A stretch of 64,000 nt of DNA from Cotesia glomerata. Its lineage: Eukaryota > Arthropoda > Insecta > Hymenoptera > Braconidae. Positions 24,497-35,440 of this stretch are shown here, piece after piece. Location: the NCBI RefSeq assembly GCF_020080835.1, contig NC_058162.1, forward strand, positions 10,803,323 to 10,867,322. The letters are read 5' to 3'. Positions within the stretch are counted from its first letter, which is position 1. Every line of letters begins with the position of its first letter. Below the pieces are notes generated by a model that saw only the letters and a program-made list of their open reading frames with translations, was not told the origin of the DNA and made no database searches. The position numbers and the translations under genes are program-made.

Positions 24497-25020
24497 ATCC
24501 GAACAAAAACAGTTTCACTGTAAAAAAATCACGCCAAGTCCACGTTCATAAGACTATAAAGAAAAAAAAATTTTATTTCTTTACAAAAAGATATAAAATA
24601 AAAAATTAAAAAATCCAAGTAACCGATATGGTTGTATATGATTTTCGGCAATTAAAAAAAATTTTGTTGTAAATTTAAAAATTAAAAGAAACAATTTTGG
24701 AACGTATTTAGTGTGCGTGGTTACGAAATATTTCACTTTTTATGAAATTCCTAAAATCTATCTACTAGGACTTTAAAAAAAAATTGAAGTACACAATGAC
24801 GCACACCAAGTACGTTCCAAAATTGTTTCTTTTAATTTTTAAATTTACAACAAAATTTTTTTTAATTTCCGAAAATCATATACAACCATATCGGTTACTT
24901 GGATTTTTTAATTTTTTATTTTATATCTTTTTGTAAAGAAATAAAATTTTTTTTCTTAATAGTCTTATGAACGTGGACTTGGCGTGATTTTTTTACAGTG
25001 AAACTGTTTTTGTTCGGATT
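24497..25020. repeat. Large foldback (inverted repeat), arms ~225 bp
   Basis: Left arm about 24497..24721, right arm about 24790..25020, with near-perfect complementarity (outer ends AATCCGAACAAAAACAG / CTGTTTTTGTTCGGATT) and a ~70-base loop. Non-coding in all frames. It lies about 320 bp upstream of the OGG1 start codon, transcribed away from it. A transcript would form a long double-stranded hairpin. Confidence 0.88.
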
Positions 25021-25570
25021 TCAGTATTTTTTGTAATTATAATAAAAATTGACAATTTTAATTTAATACATTTCCGGTGGCAAACTATCCCCTTTAAGCT
25101 ATAGTTCATGTAAAAGTTATTCTTGCGCCGCCTGGCGTGTGTAATTGCAAGCTGTCAAATATCTTTTTCACTGTAGTTTCCCATCTATTATAAGATTAGC
25201 ATGCATCCTTAAGGTGCTTTTTCATGCTGACGCTTGACGCTAGTTTCTAGCGTAAAATTTGGTCACGTGATGAGAATTTAACACTGCGCCATCTAAGAAA
25301 AATTGTAGCGAAAAAGCTAAACATAGTTTAGCTTTTTTAACGGGTGATATAAGCGTCAGCGTAACTCGAACAGTGATATCGATAATCAATAGTAATCGAT
25401 CTTTATAAAACAACAACAATCAGCTGTTACTTTGTGATGATATAAAAAAAAAAAAAAAATAGCGAGTGTAAAAATAAATAAAAACAAATACTTAAAAATA
25501 GCACATACAATTTTATTCAAAGTTGCCAGTTATTATATTAAGTGCGGTGTGAATATTAAAACTATTCACA

Positions 25571-26760
25571 ATGAGTTTTGAGGTAAATATCAATTATTAT
25601 TAACAAATATGATATATAAACGTAGTAAAAGAATCTAAACGGTTTTTATTGTAATGTAGGAAGTACGTGTTGTTTTTACATGTGGCATATGTGAAATGAT
25701 ATGTGATGATTACCAACACCATCCATGCCTAAATGATTATGACGATGTCCACTTAGACGAAAATTATTATTTCTATCCTCTCTTAGGTTTATTGCTGCAA
25801 ATAATAGTGTAACAAAAAAGTAAAATAATTATTAAAAATTACACATATCTTATTTTCAGGTGATAAAGAAACTAGTATTCGACGAGCGATTCTTCGAGAC
25901 GGTAGGGAAGGACTGATTGAAGATTCCATTTATGGCAACAAAGAGAATTGTTGTCAAAATTCATGTTAGTAAAAATATTCATTTTCATTTTTAATTTAAA
26001 TGATACTAGCTTCGGAACCCGGCGTTGCCCGAGTTAAATATTTTTTAGAACCTTCCAAATCAATTTTGATATTTTTAAAACAGTGTAGAACAAACTAAAC
26101 CCATCAGAATTATTTTTCACAAACTAAGTACTTGAATTAAAATTAGTGTCTAATCTTTTTATACATGTATGAGTAAATATGTTCTGTAATTTATTCCAGT
26201 TAAATCTCCACCAGAAACTCAAAAATCAACAAAGCGACGTAATACGGCAGCATCAAAAACAAGTAAAAAAAAATTAAGTGACGAGGAGATCGAACATTTA
26301 ATTATTGAGGTACAAAATAGAATTCCTTTGTGGAATTTTAATATTTCACTAGCGGAAAGAACACGAGAAATAACAGTTACGCTTTGGGAAGAAGTTTCTG
26401 CAGCATTGAATGGTAAAAATGAATGATTGTATCTTTTATAGCGTCTACTCTATCAAAATGAAATGCTAATATTAATTAAAATGAAGTATAAAATAAAAAT
26501 TTTATTAATAACAATTTGTTTCACCAGGAAAATGAAGTGCTACCGAAGCTAAAAAAAAATTTAAAAGTTTACGTGACACCTACCGTAAACTTATTCATGC
26601 AGAACATCGCGCTAGTGGTTCAGCTACAGTACCACCTGGAGACCCCTGGAAATTTTATCATTGCTGCGAGTTTCTCCGAGTTTCTCAATGCAATGAGGAA
26701 ATTGCCAATTTTTATCAAAATCACCTGCAATTTTTAACCAGTCACGGGTTGTTAAAGGGT
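25571..26760 (+). pseudogene. Harbinger MADF-domain protein, nonsense-mutated
   Basis: The second protein of PIF/Harbinger elements, a Myb/SANT/MADF-like DNA-binding partner of the transposase. Exons are 25571..25582, 25660..~25791, 25860..~25964, 26200..26412 and 26528 onward, and the reading frame joins across each junction. A Cys/His-rich start (CGICEMIC) is followed by a basic linker. The MADF domain shows EHLIIEVQNRIPLWNF, then KFKSLRDTYRKLIHAEHRAS and WKFYHCCEFL. At 26533..26535 a TGA replaces what is normally Trp in the GKW...A-KKKF segment. Beyond about 26690 the frame runs into antisense transposase sequence. Confidence 0.82.
26006..26199 (-). mobile_element. Helitron 3' terminus nested in Harbinger intron
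   Basis: On the minus strand the sequence GGGCAACGCCGGGTTCCGAA is followed by GCTAG and then T (26006..26009 is CTAG). This GC hairpin plus CTRR end is characteristic of insect Helitrons. It lies in the intron between the third and fourth MADF-gene exons, so it entered after the Harbinger element. The other end cannot be fixed and must lie before the acceptor at 26199. Confidence 0.6.
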
Positions 26761-27347
26761 AAGGTAACACCTTCGGCTGAAGACAATCCCATATAACTTG
26801 ACAAGTTTCAGCAATGATATTTGCGGTTGACGTCACACCAACGAGATAATGATATGATATAGATGTCATACAATCTCCTGTCGCCAAATATCTAAAAGTA
26901 TTTTTTATAATTAGTATTATTTTACTCCACGATACTAAATAATAATAACAAAGTTTACGTGATCTTATCGCAGAGTCATAACAAGTCGAGCGGTAGCTGA
27001 AATTGGTTCTCTCACAACGTTTTTTTTAGTTATATGTGGACCAATTAAGCACAGCAATTCTTCAAACTGAGAGGCAGACATACGAATGTAATTTTCGAAT
27101 TTTTCAGGGAATGAAGAAAGTGTTGGAAATAGTGCTTCAAAACATCCGTGTTCTCGTCGTAATTTATACAACGGATTTACCCTAAATCTTTTCTTTTTAT
27201 ACTTATTTTTTTTTTTTTTTGAATAGCGATATCATTTAGAATAAGCGTAAGTAGAATCCTATTGCGTCGAAGCCTGTTTATTTGCGCTTGTCGAATAATT
27301 TTTTGACACTTGTAAATCCACATTTGATAGTCATATTCACTAGACAT
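26690..27347 (-). pseudogene. Harbinger transposase, N-terminal remnant only
   Basis: Minus-strand HARBI1-like transposase. The start is probably at 27347 (MSSEYDYQMW). Recognisable family segments are REHGCFEALFPTL, MSASQFEELLCLIGPHI, RLVMTL/RYLATGD and YPLTTRDWLKIAGDF, then NWQFPHCI. Where the family continues into the DDE catalytic domain (normally IGAIDGKH and beyond), the sequence switches to antisense MADF gene, so all catalytic residues are missing. An A-run near 27220 also breaks the frame. The donor expected after MTLR reads ATAAG rather than GTAAG. Confidence 0.85.
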
Positions 27348-27655
27348 AATTTTATAGATAAATGTATTCACAAGGATAATTTATTTATTAATGATTGTGA
27401 CGAGGTCACTAAGTTTGTAACTAAGTATTGGAATGTTTATTACTCACAATCACATACCTAACCTATAAAGTGTAGTGGTTGTATCGATAAATCGACTTTC
27501 GATACTAACGTTTTATTTTTCGCTTGAATTTGACGCTAAACGCTGAAATTTTTCGCTACAATTTTTTTTAGATGGCGCAGTGTTAAATTCTCATCACGTG
27601 ACCAAATTTTACGCTAGAAACTAGCGTCAAGCGTCAGCATGAAAAAGCACCTTTA

Positions 27656-30044
27656 TATTATTTAGTCTCTGGCCGTCCGCTTTTTACATAAGAAAAAAGT
27701 TAAAATCTAAAAATCTGGGTCGCTATAGTTTGTGCTGATTATTTTTAATAATTTTAAATATAAATTATAAAGATAATTGATAATGATCAAGTAATACGCG
27801 TAATAAAAAGCATGAACTACTATTATAAAATATCATATACAAAAAAAAATCAAAATAAATTTGAAAAAAAATTTGTAACCTCAAAAAACCGTTCTGCTTA
27901 CGGTATATACACACTCGGTAGTCTGGCTTGAGAACGGAACTTGGCGCCAGACTCTATCGAGTCTGTTGATTTTTAATTTTAAGAATTTCAGACTCGTGTA
28001 GTCAAAGTTGAAGAGACTTCACTGTACCCTTGCCGAAAAATTCAATTCCCCTCTTTCTCTGGGACAACCTAATAATTTAAATAATGATCCTGAAATCAAC
28101 AGACACCTTAAATTTTTTTAGATTCTTATAACAATTAATTTATGATAAAAAAAAAAATTTCGAAAAAAATTCCACTTCAGAAATTAAAAAAAATTTAAAA
28201 GCGCAATTTTCCACAAATATTTATTTTATTAAAATTTCCAAAATTGTCAGATGTCTGCTGATTTTAGTCTCATATTTAAATTTGGGTTCCAGAACGGTCG
28301 CTCTAATTTAAATAAATATGAAAAGTAATAATTATAACTATTATTATTATGATTATTATACTAATTTAGTCGTATACGTACTCGCTTTAATATACTTACA
28401 ATCAAAAATTTACATATAATATTTCTACGGTGGTTTTTATACTCATCTGAAAAAGAATATCATATTCTGTATTTTTGTTAATTATACCCTTTACAATTAA
28501 AATGTAATAAAAAATATTTTACATGTTCTTCAAAATTATAACGATTGCCTTTTTATTGTAAATTTAATTTTTTGCTAATTTTATTTATTGAAGATTACCT
28601 AAATTACTAATTTTATTCTAAATATTTATGTACAGATCTATAAAATACCTTTCATTATAAATACGCTACAAAATATCTTGTTTATTACACTGTAAATTTT
28701 TTATCAGATGTTAAAACTTTAGGATAGATATACTTATACAAACTACTGAGTCTCCTAAAGAAGACGATATGTCTCTAATGAAAAATTATATAATACTTTT
28801 TATTTTCGAGGCATTTCATGCTAAATCGACCAATTTTTAGAGGTCTTTCCAGTTGACTTTAAGCTTCATGTATATAATATCAATGAAAAACACATTTATG
28901 GTTTATTCAACAAATTTTTTTAAAGATACCTTTTTTTAGATATAAAATTTTTCAAAACTCAGAACTTTTGTAATCAAATGCTTGTAATTTTGCGGAAATA
29001 GGATCAATTATAACTCCTCATTTTCAAAATTAAAAATTATCATAAAACTCAGGAAGTTATTGGTTTGGAGAAAATTTTCTAATATAAAGTTTTTATTAAA
29101 TTTTGACGTTTCGAGGTTTCAAGAAGACATTCTAATTATTTTATAAACATATCCCTAAAATTATCTAATAGAATATTATCATACGCTTCAAGATTGAAAA
29201 TAGTGGGAAGTTTCAGGGATTGTTATTCACTTTGAGATTTGTCGTCACAGAATAAATAATCGAAGTTATAATTTTATAATAAAAATGTAATGAATCATTA
29301 TACACGTTAAATGTAGAATTTATTATAAACTCCGAAATAGTTTGTTAATTACTAAATAACAACGTAATTCGAATTATCTTAATGAATATTGAAATTAAAA
29401 TTTTTTCCAAAATGTACCGTAAAATTTTTATCATTGAAAAATAATAATTCTACTAAACAATGAATACTGGGACTCAAAAGTGCGACGACTATAAAAATAA
29501 TTCCAAAATTTTATTTCATGATAATCATGATACTTAATGAAGGCTATACACACATGGAGTCTTACTTTAAAAAATTATAGACATTAAATCGAGTATAAAA
29601 TTTATAAATCGCTTAAGCATTAGAGAAAATTAATAGTTTTAATTAATTTACTATAAAATCAATAAAAATCTGATTTATTGGTTAATAAATATGGTTATTT
29701 ATTAGTTTTACATTTGATTCGTTGGAAATTTTTATGTTTAATTCAGTAATTAACTGATGTGAAAGTTATAGTCTAAATCGTCTTTTTAGCCGTCGGAGTT
29801 AGAGTATGCTCTTTAGCTGTCGATTAAGACAACGCGGGAGGAACGCCCATTCTCATGAAACAGTTAAATAGCTATACCTTATAAAAATGTGAAAAGAATT
29901 ACTAAATAGATAAATTAAAAAATATTTTGGTGACTAAACTGAGTCAAAAGATTATTATATTTCATAAGTAATACACACTGCTAATGTATATAATCTATCA
30001 GCTATGGACTTTATCCGATACAGAAATTATATTGAAAATAAAGC
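27656..30044. other. AT-rich intergenic stretch
   Basis: No coding exon supported. A GC-richer patch at about 27900..28065 is unexplained. A MITE copy lies at 28085..28272. The rest is simple AT-rich sequence. Confidence 0.4.
28085..28272. repeat. Second copy of the MITE seen at 301..497
   Basis: Begins TGATCCTGAAATCAACAGAC and ends TGTCAGATGTCTGCTGATTTTAG-like sequence, in inverted orientation to each other. The termini match the 301..497 copy. Interior is A/T-run rich and non-coding. Confidence 0.5.
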
Positions 30045-30454
30045 TACCCGGGAAAAAATGATCAGGACTGATCAGACCTGTTCATATCTGATCAGGCCTG
30101 AAATTAGACCTGAGCAGACCTGTTCATATCTGATCAGGCCTGAAATTAGACCTGAGCAGGCCTGTTCATGTATGATCAGGCCTGAAATTATACCTGATCA
30201 GACCTGTTCATGCCTGTTCATGTCTGAAGCATTAAATACGCTCAGACCTGTTCATGCCTGTTCATGTCTGAAGCATTAAATACGCTCAGACCTGATCAGA
30301 CCTGTTCATGCCTGCTCATGTCTGTTCATGTCTGAAGCGTTAAATACGTTCAGATCTGATCAGACCTGTTCATGCCTGCTCATGTCTGTTCATGTCTGAA
30401 GCCTTAAATACGCTCAGACCTGATCAGACCTGTCCATGTCTGATATCTAGCCAA

Positions 30455-31345
30455 CACTGAGAGAGAATTTTATTTAATAGTAATGAAATTTTATTACTAT
30501 TTAATAAAACGTTTATTTGGCTAATCCCAAATAAAAATTTATTAAATATTAATTAAATTTCCTTAAATACTAATAAAAATTTTATTAAATACTAATAAAT
30601 GTTTCTTAGTATGTAATGAATATTTATCTACATGTAATATAAAGAAAATTCATTAATCAACTAACTAACAAGTATTGATCAGTAATTAATTGAATAAATA
30701 ATTAAATAAAATTGAATTTTGTCGGAACTATATTTTGAAATACAAAGTCTAAAACTGTTGTTATCCGAGTGGATGTTAATTTTATGCACTTAAATTTAAA
30801 AAATTTCACAAATGAATCGATAAGAGCTAGACATTATTTAATAAAATGAAAACAGAAGCAGAAAACCAGACAATGTAGGGACGCATTTGTTAAAAATAAA
30901 GACTATGATTTCATAAATTCAATCGAATATTTATTTATTTTTATTATTTAAAATCTCTACATGTGATTCGTCATGAAGTAAACAAATAGGTTAGGTTAGG
31001 ATGTCTTGTTAAAAATCTTAATACTATTTATTAAAAGACTTTACTGTGAAAATATATTTGAATATATTATAATTAATTGATGAATATTAATTTTTTTTTT
31101 TTTGAGATTATTTCTTTTAATGACTTAATATTCGTATTAATGACAGCAAACGAAAGCGTCGTTCGTGGTTATTTTAATAAACACATATTAGTATTTAAGA
31201 AAATTTTATTAAATACTTATGAAATTTTATTAAATACTAATATAATTTTATTTATATGAAATATAATTTTATTAATATTAACTAAATTTTTTTTCAAGTC
31301 CAAATAAACTTTTTTTTTACTATTGAGTAAAATTCTCTCTCAGTG
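30455..31345. mobile_element. CACTGAGAGAGAATTTTA-ended element
   Basis: Terminal inverted repeats CACTGAGAGAGAATTTTA / TAAAATTCTCTCTCAGTG. The 891-bp AT-rich interior is rich in AATACTAATAAA words also found in the CACTGATAG MITE family. It lies nested in the TGATCA-rich element. No coding capacity and no clear target duplication. Confidence 0.75.
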
Positions 31346-31527
31346 TAGAACCATATGTTAATGGAGCGAAAAAAAATACATAGCCGTTCCGAATAAATCA
31401 CTGTAATATATGATTAATTATTAATAATTAATAAATTAGGTATAGAACTCCGTTAACTATAAGGATAAATCATGTATAAAATTTGAATTACTTGAAGTAG
31501 CTCGAAAGATACTCTCAAGTTAAGATG

Positions 31528-31600
31528 AATCATTTGGTCAAGAGGTAAAGTGTCAGTCTGAAGAGCGCGAGGTGTACGGTTCGAATCCCCGTCGGCACCA
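31528..31600 (+). repeat. tRNA(Phe-like)-derived segment
   Basis: A tRNA-like stretch with an anticodon-loop-like CTGAAGA (GAA), a B-box GGTTCGAATCC and a CGGCACCA end followed by a T-run. The T-stem has an extra C and no matching 5' acceptor strand is present. A second copy occurs at 33318..33395 in the same repeat context. It is therefore read as a SINE or Pol III promoter relic, not a tRNA gene. Confidence 0.6.
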
Positions 31601-33029
31601 ATTTTTTTTTTTTTATGGACCTGATCGAGTCAGACATGAACAGATCTGATCAGACCTGAACATGCCTGGCCAGGTCTGATCAGACCCGGTCATTTTTCAT
31701 ACCTGATCAGACCTGAAGACTCATGCCTGTTCATGTCTGATCAGATCTGATCATTTTTTCCCGGGTAAGCAAGATTGTATATTCTGTCTTGGAAGTGACT
31801 CCGATCAAATTTCGACGCTTTAAACATCTCCATTATTTAGGGTAAGAACAATCCTGGATACGGTACAGTTGTTTGGTCGTCCCACTTTTGAGTTGAAACT
31901 GAGAAGTTTGAAGCGGTCCAAACTAAGTTTATATAACACATCAAATACATATGGAAACAAAAAATTTCGATATAACTGTCTATTATGAAGTTGGAACATA
32001 AGGTAAGGTCATAGTTTTATGCTTCTTCTACAAAATAACTAGCAAAGACAATTTTAAAGGAAAGTAGGTTTTTTATGGTGTCACAAAATTTGTTAAAAAT
32101 ATAAGTGATTTCTGTTATAAAAAATTTTCAGAGTAAATCCATTTCCAGAATTTTTATTTTACTATAGTAAAATGGACCTGTCCATGTCTGTTCATGCCTG
32201 TTCATGTCTGAACCGTTAAATACGCTCAGACCTGATCAGATCTGATCAAGCCTGTTCATGCCTGCTCATGTCTGAAGCATTAAATATGCTCAGACCTGTC
32301 CATGCCTGTTCATGTCTGAAGCGTTAAATACGCTCAGACCTTTCCATGTCCGATCATGTCTGTTCTAGCCTAATAGAAAAGGATTAAAACTCCATATATC
32401 AGCTGACAAGAACTGTTCATGCATGATTTACCCTCTTAAATGATATTTTAAGTCTGGAAGAAAAATTTTATCGAACTATAGACTGCAGTTCTATTTTTAA
32501 AATTAATTTGTTCCGTATGACGTATCAGTTTCTATCCCCTTATAAATTTTAAATGTACGACTTTCATCAAAAATTTCGGCTTATATAAGCATGAACTTTT
32601 TAATTTTCCATGCCAAAACGATGATTTTTAACGATGAATTTTGACGCAATGACATAAAATTTTTTACTGTGTTCCATTGAATACGCGAAAAATGAGATTA
32701 TTTAGTAAAAGTTTGAGTTTGATAGCGTGAAAATATCAAAATATATCAGTTGATATCGATAAGTCCTTTCAAGGTGTCTGTTATTATCTTAAGCTACGCC
32801 TTGGTCCATAGCAGTAGTGTCAAAGGCTGTTAAATTGTAGAACACACAAATAATTCTCCATTTCCTATACGTTTTAATTTAAAAAAACTTCAATTTTAAA
32901 AGAAAACAATAAAATTATAATTACGGAATGAACCTTGAGGAAATTTTTTTATTTACTTTACATAGAACCATATGTTAATGGAGCGAAAAAAATACATAGC
33001 CGTCCCAAATAAATCACTCTAATATGCAT

Positions 33030-33200
33030 AGTAAAAAATTTTGCATCATTGCGTCAAAAATTTTTTGTGTTAAATATTTAACACTTTTTTGTGTAAATTT
33101 AACATTTATTCTGTTAAATCAACACAAAAAAGTGTTAAATATTTAACATAAAAATTTTTAACAAAAAATTTTTTGATGCTATGACGCGAAATTTTTTACT
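33030..33200. mobile_element. Small MITE, AGTAAAAAATTT ends
   Basis: 171-bp inverted repeat. Ends AGTAAAAAATTTTGCATCAT / TGACGCGAAATTTTTTACT; inner arms TGTTAAATATTTAACAC are repeated in both halves. It interrupts a body segment that is continuous in the sister element at 31380..31420, which supports insertion. Confidence 0.75.
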
Positions 33201-33317
33201 GTGTATAATTAATTATTAATAATTAATAAATTAAGTATAGAACTCCGTTAACTATAAGGATAAGTCATGTATAAAATTTAAATTACTTAAAGTAGTTTGA
33301 AAGGTACTCTAGAATTA

Positions 33318-33395
33318 AGATAAGTCATTGGGTCAATAGGTAAAGTATCAGTCTGAAGAGCGCAACGTACATGGTTCGAATCCCCGTCGGCGCGA
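33318..33395 (+). repeat. tRNA(Phe-like)-derived segment, second copy
   Basis: Same CAGTCTGAAGAGCG and GGTTCGAATCC words as 31528..31600, diverged at the end (CGGCGCGAG in place of CGGCACCA) and again followed by a T-run. Not foldable into a full cloverleaf. Confidence 0.55.
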
Positions 33396-33564
33396 GTCTT
33401 TTTTTTTTTTTTTATGGACCTGATCGAGTCAGGCATGAACAGATCTGATCAGACATGAACATGCCTGGCCAGGTCTGATCAGACCCGGTCATTTTTCATA
33501 TCTGATCAGACCTGAACACTCATGCCTGTTCATATCTGATCAGATCTGATCATTTTTTCCCGGG

Positions 33565-34985
33565 TTCGTGATGAAAACTGGAAAAATTACAGTTTCAGAT
33601 TGTAATTATTACAGATTTTGTAAGAATTACATTGTAGAATGTAATATTTACATTGAAAGGTCTGAATATTAAATTAAAAATTGAGTTTAGAAAAATGTTA
33701 TTTCAAACTGTAATTTTTATAGTTTTGATTACGACGGGAACCGATTTAACATTTTATACTGTAATTTTTCGAGTTTTCTTTTTTCCGTGTGGGAAAATAA
33801 AATTTCTGAAAATACTTTTAATCCGGCCCACCCTTAAAAATAAAAATATTTAATGAGTAATAGTAATTTACATCATTAGGCTGTAAAAGGACGATTTTCC
33901 GACAATATGATTTGTCATAATCGCTCAGAAAGTTCAATTTGAAAGGATACAAACCTAATAACTACATACTTATATTCCAATCGAATAAAATGATAGATGT
34001 ATTTTCAATACCATAATTATTGACATATCTAATAATACTTTACGGCTAACCATAGTGTTAAGTTATAATAATACCTATAGATCAAATATATGTCTTTTAG
34101 TCTTTAATCTTAATTAAGATGACTTAAGTCATATATATGTAAATGGCGAGATCTACCATGTGTAGCCAGCCCTTATTTAATCACTGCAATACTACTGACT
34201 AAATTTTTTTTTGTTCTACTTTGAAACATAATTTTTATAATATGTATTTTTGGGCAAAATAAAAACTATCTTTTCAAAAAATAATTTCAATTAAATATTC
34301 GTGCATAATTATTTAATTGTTTATGAAAATTTTATAATTTCAGAAAAATATAAATTATTTTGTTCAGTCTCCTTCGTCATGAACAGTAAGTAGAGAAAAA
34401 ATTAGAGCCACTCAATAGTAAATAAATTTATAAGCTACTAATAATCTTCGGTCGGTGAGTAACAATGTGATATTTTCCGTATTTGCAGTACCTCTCAATT
34501 CCGTCTGGTTGCATAAGAAAAATAGAAGGAAAAAGAAGAGGAGGTACATTTTGCGGCCTAGGTCGGAAAAGATAAGCGGTGAAGTAGAGTCTCTAGAAAT
34601 CAGTCTTTGTGGACGTCCTCCTATAGTGCTTGGAAATTGAACTTACTGAGCGAGTATGACGAAAAATATATTATGTACACGAAAAAATATTGGCTTGAAT
34701 CAAGAAAATATTTCGAAAGATGAAATTATCGTGGATGAAGTAAAAATTTTCTCACATCAAGAATTTTTTCTCATTTTAAGAAAATTGACTGAACTCAAAA
34801 AAAAATTACTTTGTCCAAGATGATTTTAGTCTTCATTCATTTTTCTTTAATTATCTAGAATATTTATACTCCAGTCCAGAATTTTTTTCTTTTCGAGTAT
34901 ATCTAATAAATATGTAAAGCGCATTATAACGTAATAAATAAATAAATCACCCATTACAAATAAAAAAAATCGTCGAATTTGAGAA
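33565..34985. other. AT-rich stretch with small repeat fragments
   Basis: Contains fragments of a family ending TTTTTTCCGTGTGGG (about 33570..33795; related words at 50955 and 59500..59536). A GC-richer patch at 34460..34640 has a short open frame rich in Lys/Arg that I cannot support as a gene. Nothing else recognised. Confidence 0.35.
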
Positions 34986-35440
34986 AAAAATTAGAAAAAC
35001 GGTAGACCCTAAAGGCCATCCATGCAACTTCCCGCTAATTTCATACCTAGGTGCTTAAAATTGCACTAATGATGTTTTTGAGATCTTCGAGCTCAAAAGT
35101 CTGATAGAAGTTTGATAAAACACAACTTTTCAAATTTTCAAACCACATTAACTTTTGAATGAATCAATCGATTTTTACGCATTTAGCTGCATTCGACGCA
35201 ATTTTTTAAGCCTCATAAAGAATCTGCAAGTTTAATTTGATCGAATCAGGAATTTCGGAGTAATTCCGAAAAAACACTTTTTTCGGTTTTCTTTCGTTGA
35301 CAATAACTCACGAATGAATGAACCGATTTTGACCGGACCGGCGGCGATCGACGTAGTTTTTTTCATGTAAAGAGCTGATTAGTTTCTGGAATCGATCGGT
35401 AGAGCCGTTTGAAAGTTACTCCAAAAAATGTCGGAGTTAT

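Larger units (their letters stand above)
25212..27652. mobile_element. PIF/Harbinger transposon with ~105-bp TIRs, TTA duplication
   Basis: Terminal inverted repeats of about 105 bp (AGGTGCTTTTTCATGCTGAC onward) are nearly identical at both ends. They are flanked by TTA (25209..25211 and 27653..27655), the 3-bp target typical of PIF/Harbinger. It carries the family's usual two genes in convergent order: a MADF/Myb-like DNA-binding protein on plus and a transposase on minus. The middle is deleted, so the two genes run into each other near 26695. The high similarity of the TIRs suggests fairly recent activity, presumably with transposase supplied in trans. Confidence 0.94.
30047..31765. mobile_element. 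TGATCA-rich element with CCCGGGAAAAAATGATCAG ends
   Basis: Terminal inverted repeats CCCGGGAAAAAATGATCAG / CTGATCATTTTTTCCCGGG, with TA adjoining each end. Subterminal regions (30050..30440 and 31615..31760) are packed with CCTGATCAGACC and CCTGTTCATG words. A unit built around the palindrome GCGTTAAATACGC with CTCAGACCTGATCAGACC is repeated four times. The middle holds a nested CACTGAGAG element (30455..31345) and a tRNA-like segment (31528..31600). No transposase. Dense repeated subterminal motifs are what a transposase-binding region looks like. Confidence 0.75.
32173..33564. mobile_element. Second TGATCA-rich element, left terminus missing
   Basis: Shares the GCGTTAAATACGC/CTCAGACCTGATCAG units (32207..32345), the ATGTTAATGGAGCG and GAACTCCGTTAACTATAAGG body segments, the tRNA-like segment and the right terminus ending CTGATCATTTTTTCCCGGG at 33564 with the 30047 copy. 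The left CCCGGG terminus is absent. A small MITE (33030..33200) is inserted in its body. Confidence 0.7.

Noticed and set aside
30050..30440. CRISPR-like regular repeats
   Set aside because: Words are short, variable and unspaced, sit inside an element with terminal inverted repeats, and the DNA is eukaryotic.
31528..31600. tRNA-Phe gene
   Set aside because: No pairing 5' acceptor strand, extra base in the T-stem, and a second copy in the same repeat.
34455..34640. 61-aa Lys/Arg-rich frame
   Set aside because: GC-richer patch, but no splice sites, homology or neighbours to support it.
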